From Isoetes engelmannii (lineage: Eukaryota; Streptophyta; Lycopodiopsida; Isoetales; Isoetaceae): a stretch of DNA of 20,449 nucleotides. The notes below the pieces were generated by a model. It did no database searches. It saw nothing but the letters and a program-made list of their open reading frames with translations, and was not told the DNA's origin. Location of the stretch: positions 1-20,449 of the forward strand of contig JAANSK020283268.1 of assembly GCA_011763485.2 (NCBI GenBank), read 5' to 3'. A program made the translations under genes and the position numbers. Below are positions 1 through 9,902 of this stretch, one piece after another; position 1 is the stretch's first letter; the number at the start of each line of letters is the position of its first letter.

Positions 1-1900
1 AGTTCACAAGTTTGCGCTCCTTAATCTCCTCATGACAAACCCATACCAAAATATCTTCTTGGTGTGGCAGAATAGGCAGTAGATAGTCCACTACTTTTAG
101 CCAAAGAGCTTTATCCATCTCCCCAATAGAAACTTTAACTGAAAGATCCTCCCCTGTCAGCAGCTGGCCTGAGTCATACCACACTGCAATTGTTAAGATT
201 CCAGCCATTTTCCACAGTCTTTGAGTCAATGGATGCACTATAGAGCAAAGTGGTGCATTATTTACCAAGGAGATCCACCAACAAGGTGCGTCCAGCTGAG
301 CACAAGCAGTTGGATTGATATGAAATAATGTTTTGACTGTATGCCAGGAGTCTAACAGTCCCTTTAAAAATAGAGAAGCATTATGATAAGGCCGCAACTC
401 ATAAAATAAACTCCATGGAAGAACAGGTTTAAGCGTGACTTTACCAAAAGGGATACAGTGAGGGAGGGCATGTGCAATAAGTCATAACCCAGGAGAATCG
501 TCCTTACCCACGAGATGCCTCCAAATGAATTTTGAGATCATGACCTTACTCTGCAAGTGGAAATTTGTCATGCCCAAACCTCCAACAGATTTAGGTTTTA
601 TACATTAAGACCATGTAACCTTTACCACAGCCCCTGCTTCATTTCGACCCCAAATAAAGTTTCTGACAACACCCACAATCTCCTGAAACTTTGATTGGGA
701 AGCAAGAATGGCAGAAGCCATATAGACATATGTGTTGCTTATGACATGCTTAGCAACTATTACCCTTCCGGGCATAGAGAGTTTTGTTGTATCCCACCAA
801 AAAAAATGCCTCCGCCACCCTTCTATTATGACATCCCAAGCATCAGAAGTGGAGACAAGAATACCCACAGGGATACCAAGTAACTTGGTTGCCTTCCCGT
901 GAGGCAATACCTTCCAAGGGTAGGCAAGAACACATGGAGGAACTTCATCATCTAAAGTCCACAAAGCAGAACACTTTTGCCAACCAACCAAAACTCCAGA
1001 AGATAAGGAAAATGTGTCAAGCAGAAGCTTTGCATTCTGGAGATTATCATCTTCTGCTATCAAGAATAGAAAGGTATCATCTGCATATTGATTGATAATT
1101 TCTTGAGAGCCATTCTCCATAGGTAGAACCCTAATCACATCATCCTCCACAGCGCTAGAGAACAATTGTGAGAGCACCGCTGCCACTATTGTAAAAAGCA
1201 ATGGAGCCAATGGGCAACCTTGACGAACTCCTCTACCGACAGGAAAGATGGCAGAAGGCTTTCCCTGGAAAAGTACTGTGGATCTTGCAGGAGTATATAG
1301 CTTCATCACATCTCTTGTGAATGAGATACCAAACCCTAAGGCCAATAAACACTTCTCTAAAAACCCCCAGTCCACACTGTCATATGCCTTGCAAAGTCAA
1401 GTTTGAGATATACAATACGGTGTCCCTTTAACCTTGCCCAATACATGCCTTCATAGTCCGCAGCAACATTATCAAGAATGCACCTCCCAGGCAAGAAACC
1501 TATTTGGGTTGAAGATATTGACTCAGCAAGAACTACACAAAGCTTCTCTGCCAAAGCTTTTGCAAAAATATTATACACTGTAGAGAGCAATGTGATGAGA
1601 TGCCAATCCGAAATGGCCTTGGGTTCTTTACATTTGGGAATAAAAGAAATGGAACCTGTATTAAGAATTTTGTCCAAACTTCTGTATCTTCTAAATTCAC
1701 AAAATGCATTATATATGTCATCTCAATCCATTCCCAATATTCCTAGAAAAATTCTATTGGAAAACCGTCAAGACCTGGACATTTATCTTTCTCCAATAAG
1801 TGAGCAGCTGCATCTAAGTCATCCTTAGTAATATTTGACTCCAAAAGTGAACGTTGCTCTGCTGAAACAATAGAATGCACTTTAGTCAACACAGCGGATT
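1..1900 (-). mobile_element. 5'-truncated L1-type LINE, reverse transcriptase part
   Basis: This is the reverse transcriptase part of a plant L1-like non-LTR retrotransposon, read right to left and continuing past the left edge. Seen in order: the RT entry block (DKCPGLDG, about 1770-1790), FIPKCKEPK and GFLPGR (1677-1357), KLDF (catalytic Asp), then after a frameshift RQGCPLAP and the active-site YADD at 1076-1087, LLGIPVGI, and the thumb/connection region down to base 1. From about 1375 to 1 a single frame runs with only two in-frame stops, TAA at 605-607 and TGA near 483. Further frameshifts lie near 1370 and between 1680 and 1745. The same blocks occur in the LINE at 9903-14530, so both belong to one family, but they are clearly diverged. 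There is no endonuclease or ORF1, consistent with 5' truncation. It cannot encode a working enzyme. Confidence 0.93.
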
Positions 1901-1904
1901 TAAT

Positions 1905-3150
1905 AGTTAAGTGTTTTGCTTTGATATCATGTTGACTTCTAATGGTTTCGTAAGCTGGACATGCAATCAAAAAGTGTTGCTCATCCTCTACTTCTCCTGA
2001 TCTACAAACTTTGCATGTTCTTTGGGATCGCTGAATTCCATACCATCTTCCACGCTCAATTTGTAGGTGATGGGAGCTAACCCCCATCTTCCAAATCTGA
2101 TGCCTGGATGCCACTGATAGGTTATCCAAAAGATATTGTTGTGAAGTGTATATAACCATGGGATTAATGTTTTTTCTATAATAGTCTATCTTTCCTTGAG
2201 CATTTGCCCACAACTTGCTAATCATCTTATCCATAACCAGCTCACGGATAGCCAATGCATTTGTAGGTAGATCATTCAAGGTTATTCCCCACGTGTTTGC
2301 CCATTTCTTACCATCATGGTACCAATCAATGTGTTGGGATTCTTGTGCTGCAATAGAAGGCAACCTGTCGGTAGATATAATTTTTGCACTCTCACTATGT
2401 ACAAAAGAAACTGGCAAAGGGCTTCGCCTTCCAATGGTAGCATTCCTGTTTCTGCTAGCATGATAGCATATGGTGTTTGCATTTTGATTCTTATCTCGCT
2501 AATTAAGAATCGTTTTTGTACAGATTCAACATTTTTCCATTGCTTTCTTGTCAATCCTGGTTCCCGCACTTGGCGTCCATACAAAATGACTGGTTTTACT
2601 AAAGCTGTGTAAAAATGACGCTTCATAGTTCAGTCTCATAAGTGAATTCTGTTGCACTTAGCTTGCATAGCAAAAAGGGATTTTCCGCCGCCTACCACAC
2701 GTTTGTTGACCGCATCATTCCACTTGTAATTATTCGTAACTTCGAGTCCCAAGTATTTGTATACTTGGACCTGCTCTACTTCTTTGCCATCAAAGTAAAA
2801 TGCATGTTTCTTGCGAGATTCGAATACTATACTTTTTGTTTTAGCTAAGTTCACGGACAGCTTTGCATGTTGGCAAAAAGCATTTAGCACATCTTGTTGC
2901 AATCTTGGTGCTGATCTAGCTAACATGACAATATCATCTGCATACAACAATAGTTGTATTATAATCCTTCCTAAAAGTGATCCAATTGTACAATTTTGCT
3001 TGAGCCACTTCTCTAATCCATCTATGTAAATCCCAAACAGGGTTGGTGATGTCGGACATCCCTGCTTAACTCCAATATTACTGATAATGTGTTCACTGCA
3101 TTTTTTCACTGAATGGAAAGCTAAGTTGTGCCAACAATTTTCATATAATC
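1905..3150 (-). mobile_element. Second LINE lineage: 3' half of RT plus zinc-knuckle tail
   Basis: This is a different non-LTR retroelement, also on the minus strand. Blocks in order: GVKQGCPTSPTLFGIYIDGL (about 3085-3025), active-site LLLYADDIVML (YADD at 2933-2944), then YKYLGLEV, which is typical of 'endonuclease-reverse transcriptase' LINEs of animals and non-flowering plants and unlike the L1 blocks nearby. After a break near 2630 follows KPVILYGRQV (2626-2282). After another frame change near 2390 comes a C-terminal region (2417-1930) ending in a Cys/His knuckle, CKVCRSGEVEDEQHFLIACP. The 5' half (endonuclease and RT fingers) is missing; homology fades above about 3150 and then becomes AT-rich. 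Downstream the sequence switches abruptly to the L1-type element near 1905-1930. At least two frameshifts make it non-functional. Confidence 0.88.
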
Positions 3151-3702
3151 ATGCTACTGATGCGTGGAGATTCCCTCTTCTACTATATTCGTCAACCATA
3201 TGAACCTAGTGAAGGAGCTCTTTCTCCCCTTTATCAATAATTTCAATTCTTAAATCTATAACAGATCGTATGATTAAAAACCAGTTCCATATATCCCGAA
3301 AGTAGAGGTAAAGGTTTTGAATTTAGATTTGTGGCATACTTATGTCTTAAATGCCTATAGGACATGATAAAGCCATATCAAATGATGACTTTACCATGGG
3401 ATACAACCATTTGGAAAAATAGTACTCTTAGCCAAAAAGCAAATGGATTAATTAGTGACAACTATGTGTTTCATATTATGTTGCACTCATGGTAACAATG
3501 CTATAGTATGATTTTAGACATCGCCACAAAAATCACACATCTACTCTAGTGATTAACATTTATTGCCATATGCACTAAATGAATTCTTAAATTGATATAA
3601 TTTATTGCCTTCCAAAAAAAAAATTGAATCTAAAATTATTGCCAGAATAGTGACACCCAAATTAGGATATAACGACACTAAAATCATCATTGTTTTAAAG
3701 AG
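3151..3702. other. AT-rich spacer, no gene seen
   Basis: The stretch is AT-rich with stops in all frames and no recognisable coding block. It separates the truncated 5' edge of the LINE on the left from the orphan ORF on the right. In the frame of that ORF, an in-frame TAA lies just upstream (about 3676-3678). The ORF therefore begins within this junction, either at the ATG at 3703 or after a splice acceptor such as the TTTTAAAG at about 3693-3700. Confidence 0.6.
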
Positions 3703-4290
3703 ATGGTGGGATATTGTACGAAGGACATGGGCAAGGTGCATTACTCATGCCATCAGCATAATGTGACTGAATCCATGATAGAAAAGGGGAAAGGCCTGTA
3801 CCTGAGATGGGGCACTGGTGACACCAAAGGCCTATGTGTTCTTGATAATCAGAACTTGTTGAACAAGGCAGCTTATTTTGTTTCTTATCATGGTGGCCGT
3901 AGACTAACTCCTAGCCTCACTTTCACTCTCTGCAGGATAGTTAGGAGTGGCAAGTATACCTTGTCCAGTAGTTGGATCATCCCCTCAAACACAACCCATG
4001 TGAATGAACATCGAGTTAGGGCTGCCTGGAGGGTCCTCTTGAATCCGGACCACTGCATGACATTAGATGTGAGGACAATCCACTTTGGGCTCCCTGCAGG
4101 TTATGTGGCTATAGAGAGGAACGGTCCAGGCCGTCGCCGTTACTGGGATGATTCTGCACCTGCCGATGAGATGGATTGTAATTTCCAGGATGTTTGTGAT
4201 CCCTCATATAGCCCTAACATTGGGATTGTAGACCATGATGTGGAATACATCCCCATTCACACCGTGGATCACACCATAGCTGTTGGATGA
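3703..4290 (+). CDS. Orphan ORF with Rep/HUH-like tyrosine motif, possibly a transposon remnant
   Basis: This 195-codon ORF is not firmly identified. Seen: residues 3-12 read G-Y-C-T-K-D-M-G-K-V, followed by H-Y and later KGLYLRWGTGD, SGKYTLSSSWIIPSN and a basic GPGRRRYWDD segment near residue 150. The C-terminus is acidic. There is no signal peptide or membrane span. Known: HUH replication initiators (CRESS Rep, Replitron and related transposases) carry a catalytic tyrosine followed two or three residues later by lysine (Y-x-x-K), often with a following D/E-G. Inference: this is the distal part of such an enzyme, with the upstream metal-binding H-x-H part lost or in an unrecognised exon; no convincing HUH pair is visible in 3151-3702. 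It is open for nearly 600 bp amid degraded sequence, so it is either recently inserted or still constrained. It could equally be an unrelated lineage-specific protein. Confidence 0.4.
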   Translation: MVGYCTKDMGKVHYSCHQHNVTESMIEKGKGLYLRWGTGDTKGLCVLDNQNLLNKAAYFVSYHGGRRLTPSLTFTLCRIVRSGKYTLSSSWIIPSNTTHVNEHRVRAAWRVLLNPDHCMTLDVRTIHFGLPAGYVAIERNGPGRRRYWDDSAPADEMDCNFQDVCDPSYSPNIGIVDHDVEYIPIHTVDHTIAVG

Positions 4291-4457
4291 TGCCACTTGT
4301 AGTTGCGTTATTGTACAAATTTTGAATTTTTGTTTTTGGTTGTCTTTGTTGAACATAGTTTGTGGGCATCATCATTTGTTGCAGGTTGGTGATAGAGAGC
4401 AACGGAGATGCCTAGGTGAGAGTAGTCGCCCTGCGGTAAGCTTGGATTCTTATTTGA

Positions 4458-4805
4458 TATATAGGTTCTAGAATTGATGCCTCTAGACCAGATCCACGGG
4501 CCTATCCTCCTGAGGTGGAGCAGCTGTTCAACGCGGAGGAGTTCATTTCTAGCATAATTCAGGTTGGTGCAGAAGCCCACAAAATAGCAGCATCTCTCAG
4601 AATACTTCGGATGCAGCTGTCCAGTTTCTATGCCGCTATTGATTCTGCTTTGGCATGTGTTGCTTGGGAGCAACTTGGCGCTTCCATGTTTGAACTTCAC
4701 ACTTTAAGGTCACACATGAGCCTTGCCAGGGCACTGCTTGCTCAAGAGATCCGCCACCTTGACGTCGTTATCAGGTGGGCAGCCTCTGGGGAGCCTGCCA
4801 ACTAG
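4458..4805 (+). CDS. Small hypothetical alpha-helical ORF
   Basis: Not recognised. The frame is open from just after a TGA at 4455-4457. The first ATG is at 4515, giving 96 residues to the TAG at 4803-4805; upstream codons read SRPDPRAYPPEVEQLF, which looks coding, so the real start may be an earlier exon (an AG acceptor lies at about 4463). The product is rich in Ala, Leu, Glu and Ile with regular hydrophobic spacing (EEFISSIIQVGAEAHKIAAS, LACVAWEQLG), which suggests a helical bundle. It has no membrane span and no Cys-His motif. It lies 225 bp downstream of the orphan Rep-like ORF on the same strand, so it may be a second product of the same element or a later exon of one gene. Codon composition is more GC-rich than the flanks. 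Confidence 0.35.
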   Translation, partial: YIGSRIDASRPDPRAYPPEVEQLFNAEEFISSIIQVGAEAHKIAASLRILRMQLSSFYAAIDSALACVAWEQLGASMFELHTLRSHMSLARALLAQEIRHLDVVIRWAASGEPAN

Positions 4806-5179
4806 AGTTTTGCATCGATGTTGTTGTATGCACTCTTTTGTTTTTAATGTGTTATGTTTGTGGCATTGTTGCCACATGTGGGCATGGTTATCTTATGAAT
4901 GTACAGACCCTTTTATCCTTGGCAAGCACGCTTTACTTTAAGGCCATTTGTTGTTGTATCTATCATTGTATTGTTATTAATACTTGTATCATTTCAGAGG
5001 GCTTCGGCCTCTGGGCATAAGGGCGGCTCCATTTATTGGGACCTCCTTTATGCCTGGATGAGCATGGGCATTGCGTTGGGGTTCTACTCCCCAGACTCAC
5101 TGATCGATGTGGATTGTTTGTTTCAGGTGCTAATGGTGATGACAACAACTTCTACGATTAGAATCATCAGATGCATGTT

Positions 5180-5301
5180 ATTGACACTCATTGACGATTT
5201 GGAGTGACAGTCAGTCGCACGCAGTTGGTGGTTCTATTCATTGACACTCATTGACGATTTGGAGTGACAGTCAGTCGCACGCAGTTGGTGGTTCTATTCA
5301 T
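5180..5301. repeat. Perfect 60-bp tandem duplication
   Basis: Bases 5180-5239 and 5240-5299 are identical, and the match runs two bases further. The unit starts ATTGACACTCATTGACG. Perfect identity indicates a recent event. Its right end is shared with the start of the next duplication. Confidence 0.98.
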
Positions 5302-5371
5302 AGGGCTCTTGTAACAATGAGTGAAACTTGGTGGTTCTATTCATAGGGCTCTTGTAACAATGAGTGAAACT
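5285..5371. repeat. Perfect 43-bp tandem duplication overlapping the previous one
   Basis: Bases 5285-5327 and 5328-5370 are identical; each unit begins TTGGTGGTTCTATTCATAGG. The first unit overlaps the end of the 60-bp duplication, so two independent duplications share the 16-base segment TTGGTGGTTCTATTCA. Confidence 0.98.
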
Positions 5372-5794
5372 AGGGCCCAAAGATAAGCAATGGGCAATGG
5401 TTTCTCAATTGGGGTTTGATTCCGCATGCTTAATCTTCTCATGTCTATGGGCCAAGCTTCATATTGCCATGATACTACTTGTAATGTGTGTGTTGTATTC
5501 AAATCAGCAAATCAGCAGGTTCAGTTGCTATGATGCTACTTGTATTTTGTATACTGTATTATGAATAAGTACCTCAATGGTTATTTTTCTTATAAGCCCC
5601 TACAATATAGGATCAAATTGACCCCATGTTGACCTCGGGATCTGCGCTCTTAGCATATTCCCCAAATAATGTCGTCATCTGACGGCCAATAAACGATAAT
5701 ACACCCAATAAACAATAACACAACCATAACGCATATATATGACACAATTGCCTTTATCAACCAAGTTGACTGAAGAAGAGCATTAAATATCTGG

Positions 5795-5838
5795 TAACCT
5801 GCCGGTTTATGGGTCAAAACTCGAAAACTGGCAGGTTA
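5795..5838. repeat. Short inverted repeat (14-bp arms)
   Basis: TAACCTGCCGGTTT at 5795-5808 pairs with AAACTGGCAGGTTA at 5825-5838 with one mismatch and a 16-base loop. It lies about 370 bp beyond the GMP synthase stop codon. Function unknown. Confidence 0.8.
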
Positions 5839-6210
5839 AGAAAAAGAAACTTTTATTTTGGGTAAAAGCAATAATTTTCATAATTAAAAAATACTGGAAG
5901 ATTGCATCAGGAATGAACAGACATGATTTTAGTAGGCTACCTCTCTTTAGGCACCTAGGAAAGATTTTTGGAATGGTTTTTCACCTGGCCTCTTAGCAGC
6001 AGCTGATATTCTTCAAAGGCTCCTCTGTAAACAGATTCCAATCCTGAAACCTATAATTCTTCCAATGGACATTGGTTTATCCACTATTGAGATTATCACT
6101 GATAATCACGAGTTGGTGAACTGAGTTCAGCTGTTCAATTAAAATTAACTGTTCGCTCATAGCTAAGAATGTGGGGCACACATTGTAACGAAAACAACTA
6201 ATAAATGTAA

Positions 6211-8750
6211 TTACTCCCATTCTACAGTTGCCGGAGGCTTTGAAGTGATATCAAGCACCACCCTGTTGACGCCCCTAACTGTGTTGCAAATTTTAGATGA
6301 AACCTCAGCTAAGAACTTGGAATCAAAATGGTACCTGCATTCACATAAGATGTTAAACGGGGGAGCTACCCACAAATAACCATAACATATACTGACCAAT
6401 CTGCTGTCATGCCATCCTCACTAACTATGGCTCTTAACGCTACTGCATTCGAGTGTGTTCTCCGGTCTCCTTGAACCCCAACAGTGCGAACTGGCAAATA
6501 GACTGCAAACGCCTGCCATATAATATCATAGAGACCAGCTTCTCTAATGGCATTTACAAAAATCTCATCTACCTGCATATATGTATGGTATCAACATCAA
6601 AGGATAAGCGTTCATTTGTGAGGGCACCTCACTATTCTGGACAAATAAGGCTCTAGAAGTTTCTTACCTCACGGATAGTTTCCAATGCATTTCCTTCCGT
6701 CACATCTCCAAGAATACGCACTGCCAGCCCTGGACCTGGGAACGGGTGTCTCTTTAAGAAACCTTCTGGCACTTGGAGAAGACCTCCTAATTTGCGGACC
6801 TGGAAATGGTGTACATCAAATAATCATGTTAATATTCTCAGGATGGTAATGTAACTCAGCAAAAAAATAAGAGCTCCTTTTCTGTCTAAAGACGTCTATT
6901 GGACACAAACATCATCAAACATGCAGGGATGCCTAGTTTGCATTTGGTGGTGCAATGCATTCTGCATCCTTAGCCATATTCTAAAGGGGCAAAACTGTAG
7001 AAAGCCATTCAGCAAATAATCAATCAGTCAATGCTGTTCGGCATATGCTGTTCGGGATATACTGTCATAGACCATAAATAAATTTAATAACATAATCTGT
7101 GGAATGGGAAGATAATGGGGTGCAAGGAATGCAAAAGAGCTGATGAGGTTGAAAAGAAACTGCCTACATTCCTCTCTAGCTAAACCTGCTACCCTTTGTT
7201 TGCAAACATAAATTGTAAAGAAGGCATACCTCATCTTTGAATAGCCATTTCAGTGGCTCTATCAACTTGAGCTTCATAGCTGATGGAAGGCCCCCCACAT
7301 TATGATGGCTTTTGATTGTATGTGAATGTGATTTACCACTTCCTGGGGGTGGACAGGACTCAATTACGTCTGGATACAAAGTACCTTGCACCAAAAATGT
7401 AGGCCTTCTTCCAAGTTCCTTATAAATTCTAGAAGAGAACTGGTCAAAGACCTCAATAAACTCAGCTCCAATAATCTTTCTTTTCTTTTCAGGATCAGTA
7501 ACACCCTTCAACTTAGAGAGGAACTGTTCACTTGCATCAACACAAGTAACAGGCAAGTGCAATTCGCTCTTGAATGTAGCCATTACCCTTTCCCTCTCCT
7601 TGTATCTAGAAACAAACAATAGATAAGATCAGTAACATAGTATACATTATAAGTTAAAAATGATGTGAAACATGAGCCACTTACCTAAGCAAGCCATTGT
7701 CAACAAAAACACAATGAAGCCGGTCGCCTATAGCTTTATGTACAAGCGTCGCAGCAACAGCAGAATCTACACCACCAGAGAGTGCACAAACAGCATGTTC
7801 CTCTGGGCCAACCATTGACTTGACCAATTCAATCTGCTCTTCCAGGACATCTTGCAATGTCCAGTCAGCCTGTATTCCACTGATGTCAAAGAGAAATCTC
7901 CGTAGGGCATCTATGCCACAAACAGAGTGTGTGACCTACAAAGCAATGAAACCATTGTTTAGTAGAGGTACAAACTACGTTTCTCCAAGCTAATCTTGTA
8001 TAATGGATTAACAGGCTTGCACATAACTTCTATAGTACTAGAGGAACAGAAATGTAGATCATTGCCTTAGGGGTTCTTTGTTATACCTGATGATCTAATG
8101 CATTTCAGAATTTTTATTTTGGACAAAAGCTTCTGATCAATTATTGAGTGCTTAAACATCATCACAAAACCAATGCAATCCAAATCACATACCTCAGGGT
8201 GATACTGAAGCCCGTAAACACCTATTGAGGGGTTCTCAATAGCTGCAACATTTCCCTGCAGACTAGATGCAACCACCTTGAAACCGAGGGGTAAGCTCAC
8301 CACCTCATCTCCATGGCTCATCCATACATCCTGATTTCCAAAAACCTCATCCCCACCGAAGAAATTTGAGCCATCAATTGCCCTAATTTTCATTCTACCA
8401 TATTCCTGGTTTGCAGCAGGTTTGACATCCCCTCCAAGTAACTTCACAATAAGCTGCAACCCGTAACATATGCCCAGTACCTGAATACCATTTTGCTTTG
8501 TGTAATCAAAGAACCCATCAGGAACTGTAGGTGCCCCTTCTTCATGAACGGAATGGGGACCTCCAGAAAGGAATATGACAGCCGGGTTTAAAGCCTTTAT
8601 GCCATCAAGGGAAGAACCTGCTGAGAGGCAAAAGGAACAGACACCGAGCTGCCGAACCCTCCTGGTGATTAGATGGGTATATTGGGAACCGAAATCTAGA
8701 ACAAGGACAACGTTTCCACGATGGCGGGATGCTTCCGAAGCGGCATCCAT
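6211..8750 (-). CDS. GMP synthase (glutamine-hydrolysing), six exons
   Basis: Converts XMP to GMP using ATP and glutamine, the last step of guanylate synthesis; expected to be cytosolic. Exons on the minus strand: 8750-8193, 7935-7685, 7605-7230, 6799-6668, 6572-6397, 6334-6211. All introns are GT-AG (257, 79, 430, 95 and 62 nt) and the joined frame gives 538 residues, normal for plants. The N-terminal class I amidotransferase domain starts at [12 protein letters not shown]; the nucleophile is Cys95 in GICYGLQL and the triad is completed by His184 and Glu186 (YHPE, at the first exon junction). The ATP-pyrophosphatase domain has the P-loop SGGVDS at residues 239-244. The dimerisation/XMP-binding domain contains [17 protein letters not shown] and ends with the family's KPPATVEWE. 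The start at ATG 8750 is chosen because [10 protein letters not shown] leads directly into the conserved domain. No inactivating change is visible. The bacterial homologue is guaA; the plant gene is usually annotated only by product name. Confidence 0.98.
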
Positions 8751-9122
8751 TCCCTCCCCTTTTCCCTCCTTCTGCTGTTCTAAATCTCCCGCAACTGTTG
8801 AACTCTGCCTGTTTAGATTCTTTGGGACAAGTCGACACTGTGACAGCCGCTTCTGGTAATCCCCTTCTACTTCTGGTGATCCCCTTCTTCCCTTCTGGTA
8901 ATCTGCTCCCTGGATGGCGATCCCTTCCTTCTTCTGGCTATCAGTTCCCGAGAGCCCAAGCGCTCAGACGCTCTGCTCTGTGACGATTAACCAAGACAAC
9001 TCCCCCTTCCGGAAAACCTCTGTGTTCGCTTTTTAATGTCAACCACCATAGGAATCAGTTAGGGCTTAAGAAGGGTTTACAACCCTACGTTTTGCCCTTT
9101 GCATTATCTTTAGCAGGCTGCC
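8751..9122 (-). promoter_or_regulatory. GMP synthase 5' leader and proximal promoter region
   Basis: This flank of the GMP synthase start contains a pyrimidine-rich (plus-strand) leader with three copies of a 15-bp unit. A weak TATA-like ATTAAAAAG lies on the minus strand near 9032-9040, and an AAGGGTTTACAACCCTA block with telo-box-like AACCCT sequences lies near 9071-9088. Such AACCCT elements are common in promoters of plant growth genes, but this assignment is by position only. Confidence 0.35.
8850..8906. repeat. Three-copy degenerate 15-bp repeat in the GMP synthase leader
   Basis: CTTCTGGTAATCCCC (8850-8864), CTTCTGGTGATCCCC (8870-8884) and CTTCTGGTAATCTGC (8892-8906), separated by 5 and 7 bases. 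They lie 100-156 bp upstream of the start codon and are probably transcribed in the 5' untranslated leader. Confidence 0.85.
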
Positions 9123-9396
9123 TAAGGGGGGTTTCCCATGGAGGTGAAACCCACGTTTTCTCGAGACTCAAGTTTATGGGGCTCAAGTTACGGACCTTAA
9201 CCAAGAGTAATGCATCAATGTTATTTTCTGCTGAGGTCTTGGACTTGATTTGGATCGATCGCTCAGATTTTGTGCTTGTGCATCAATCGGCTGAGATTTT
9301 GCAGGAGAAAACCTTGAGGTCTTCTGGTTCATGGGAACCCAGAACCTTGAGCCTTGAGGTTTCGGCTCCAGGTCCGTCCATGGGAAACCCCCCTTA
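9123..9396. mobile_element. 274-bp non-autonomous element with perfect 20-bp terminal inverted repeats (MITE-like)
   Basis: TAAGGGGGGTTTCCCATGGA at 9123-9142 is the exact reverse complement of 9377-9396. The match stops precisely at both outer ends. The ends read TA-AGGGGG and CCCCCT-TA, so a TA target duplication would fit (Tc1/mariner-like), but TA is palindromic and this is weak evidence. Subterminal CTCAAG and CCTTGAG motifs recur in the interior. The internal open frame on the plus strand (9092-9424) crosses both ends and resembles no protein, so I do not call it a gene. The element sits about 370-650 bp upstream of the GMP synthase start. Confidence 0.7.
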
Positions 9397-9902
9397 CCCC
9401 TTACAACAATTCTTACAATTCTAGCATGTTCACGTGCTATGCCACGCAAATTAAATTTTGTATGGGTCGTTAGATCTTTTAACACGGTCCAAAAATTTAG
9501 AAAATCTATGAAAAAATAGTTGGCAAAACTCTCTTTCTAACGATAGGCACATCATTACAAAAATCGGCCTTGTTTTTCTATTCTCTTCTTCTTACAAAGG
9601 ATGTTATGGGAAATCTTGGATAGGTACGGAGTTCTTGGAGCTTAAGTGATGGATCAGGGTTTTCTTAGCTTCATGGTTGGTCCTTCAAGGATGAATGACA
9701 GCCTCCTACAAAGGGATCATCTCAGAAATTGTCCTTCACGGAGCTTTTGAGGGTGTATTCCACTTAGCATGTAACTGCAGCATTTCATTACAGTGGAGCA
9801 ATCTGTAGCATGTGGACACAAAAGGACCTTCTCTTATGGAGCAGTGGGTCACGATAAAGTCCCCCACCATAGGCCTGGCATATAATGGAATATGTACAAC
9901 CA
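9397..9902. other. Unassigned sequence between the MITE-like element and the LINE 3' side
   Basis: No recognised coding. It may contain the 3' end of the LINE on its right, since L1-type ORF2 proteins continue beyond the point where the frame stops at 9903. However, neither a terminal poly(A) tract (poly-T on this strand) nor readable homology to the other LINE copy could be found. Confidence 0.5.

Larger units (their letters stand above)
4806..6210. other. Intergenic stretch with tandem duplications, no recognised gene
   Basis: No recognised gene. Near 4990-5126 a GC-richer block is bounded by acceptor-like TTTCAG sequences (about 4993-4998 and 5121-5126) and could be an exon of an unrecognised transcript, but no consistent frame joins it to its neighbours. 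The part at 5180-5371 is duplicated (listed separately). From 5600 to 6210 the DNA is AT-rich, with a degenerate 20-bp repeat (AATAAACRATAA motif near 5690-5715) and a hairpin at 5795-5838. The last about 100 bases before 6211 are the 3' flank of GMP synthase. Confidence 0.5.

Noticed and set aside
3151-3702. HRH at about 3517-3525 as the missing metal-binding HUH motif
   Set aside because: The middle residue is Arg rather than hydrophobic, the frame is closed by stops and the DNA around is AT-rich noncoding.
4899-5207. Hydrophobic 102-codon frame that might be a membrane protein
   Set aside because: It crosses acceptor-like TTTCAG sites and runs into the tandem duplication; the hydrophobic residues reflect T-rich DNA.
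8575-8983. Plus-strand frames over the first exon and leader of GMP synthase
   Set aside because: Antisense shadows of the amidotransferase exon and its pyrimidine-rich leader.
9092-9424. 110-codon plus-strand open frame
   Set aside because: It spans both inverted ends of the MITE-like element, resembles no protein, and its length is explained by GC-rich inverted ends lacking stops.
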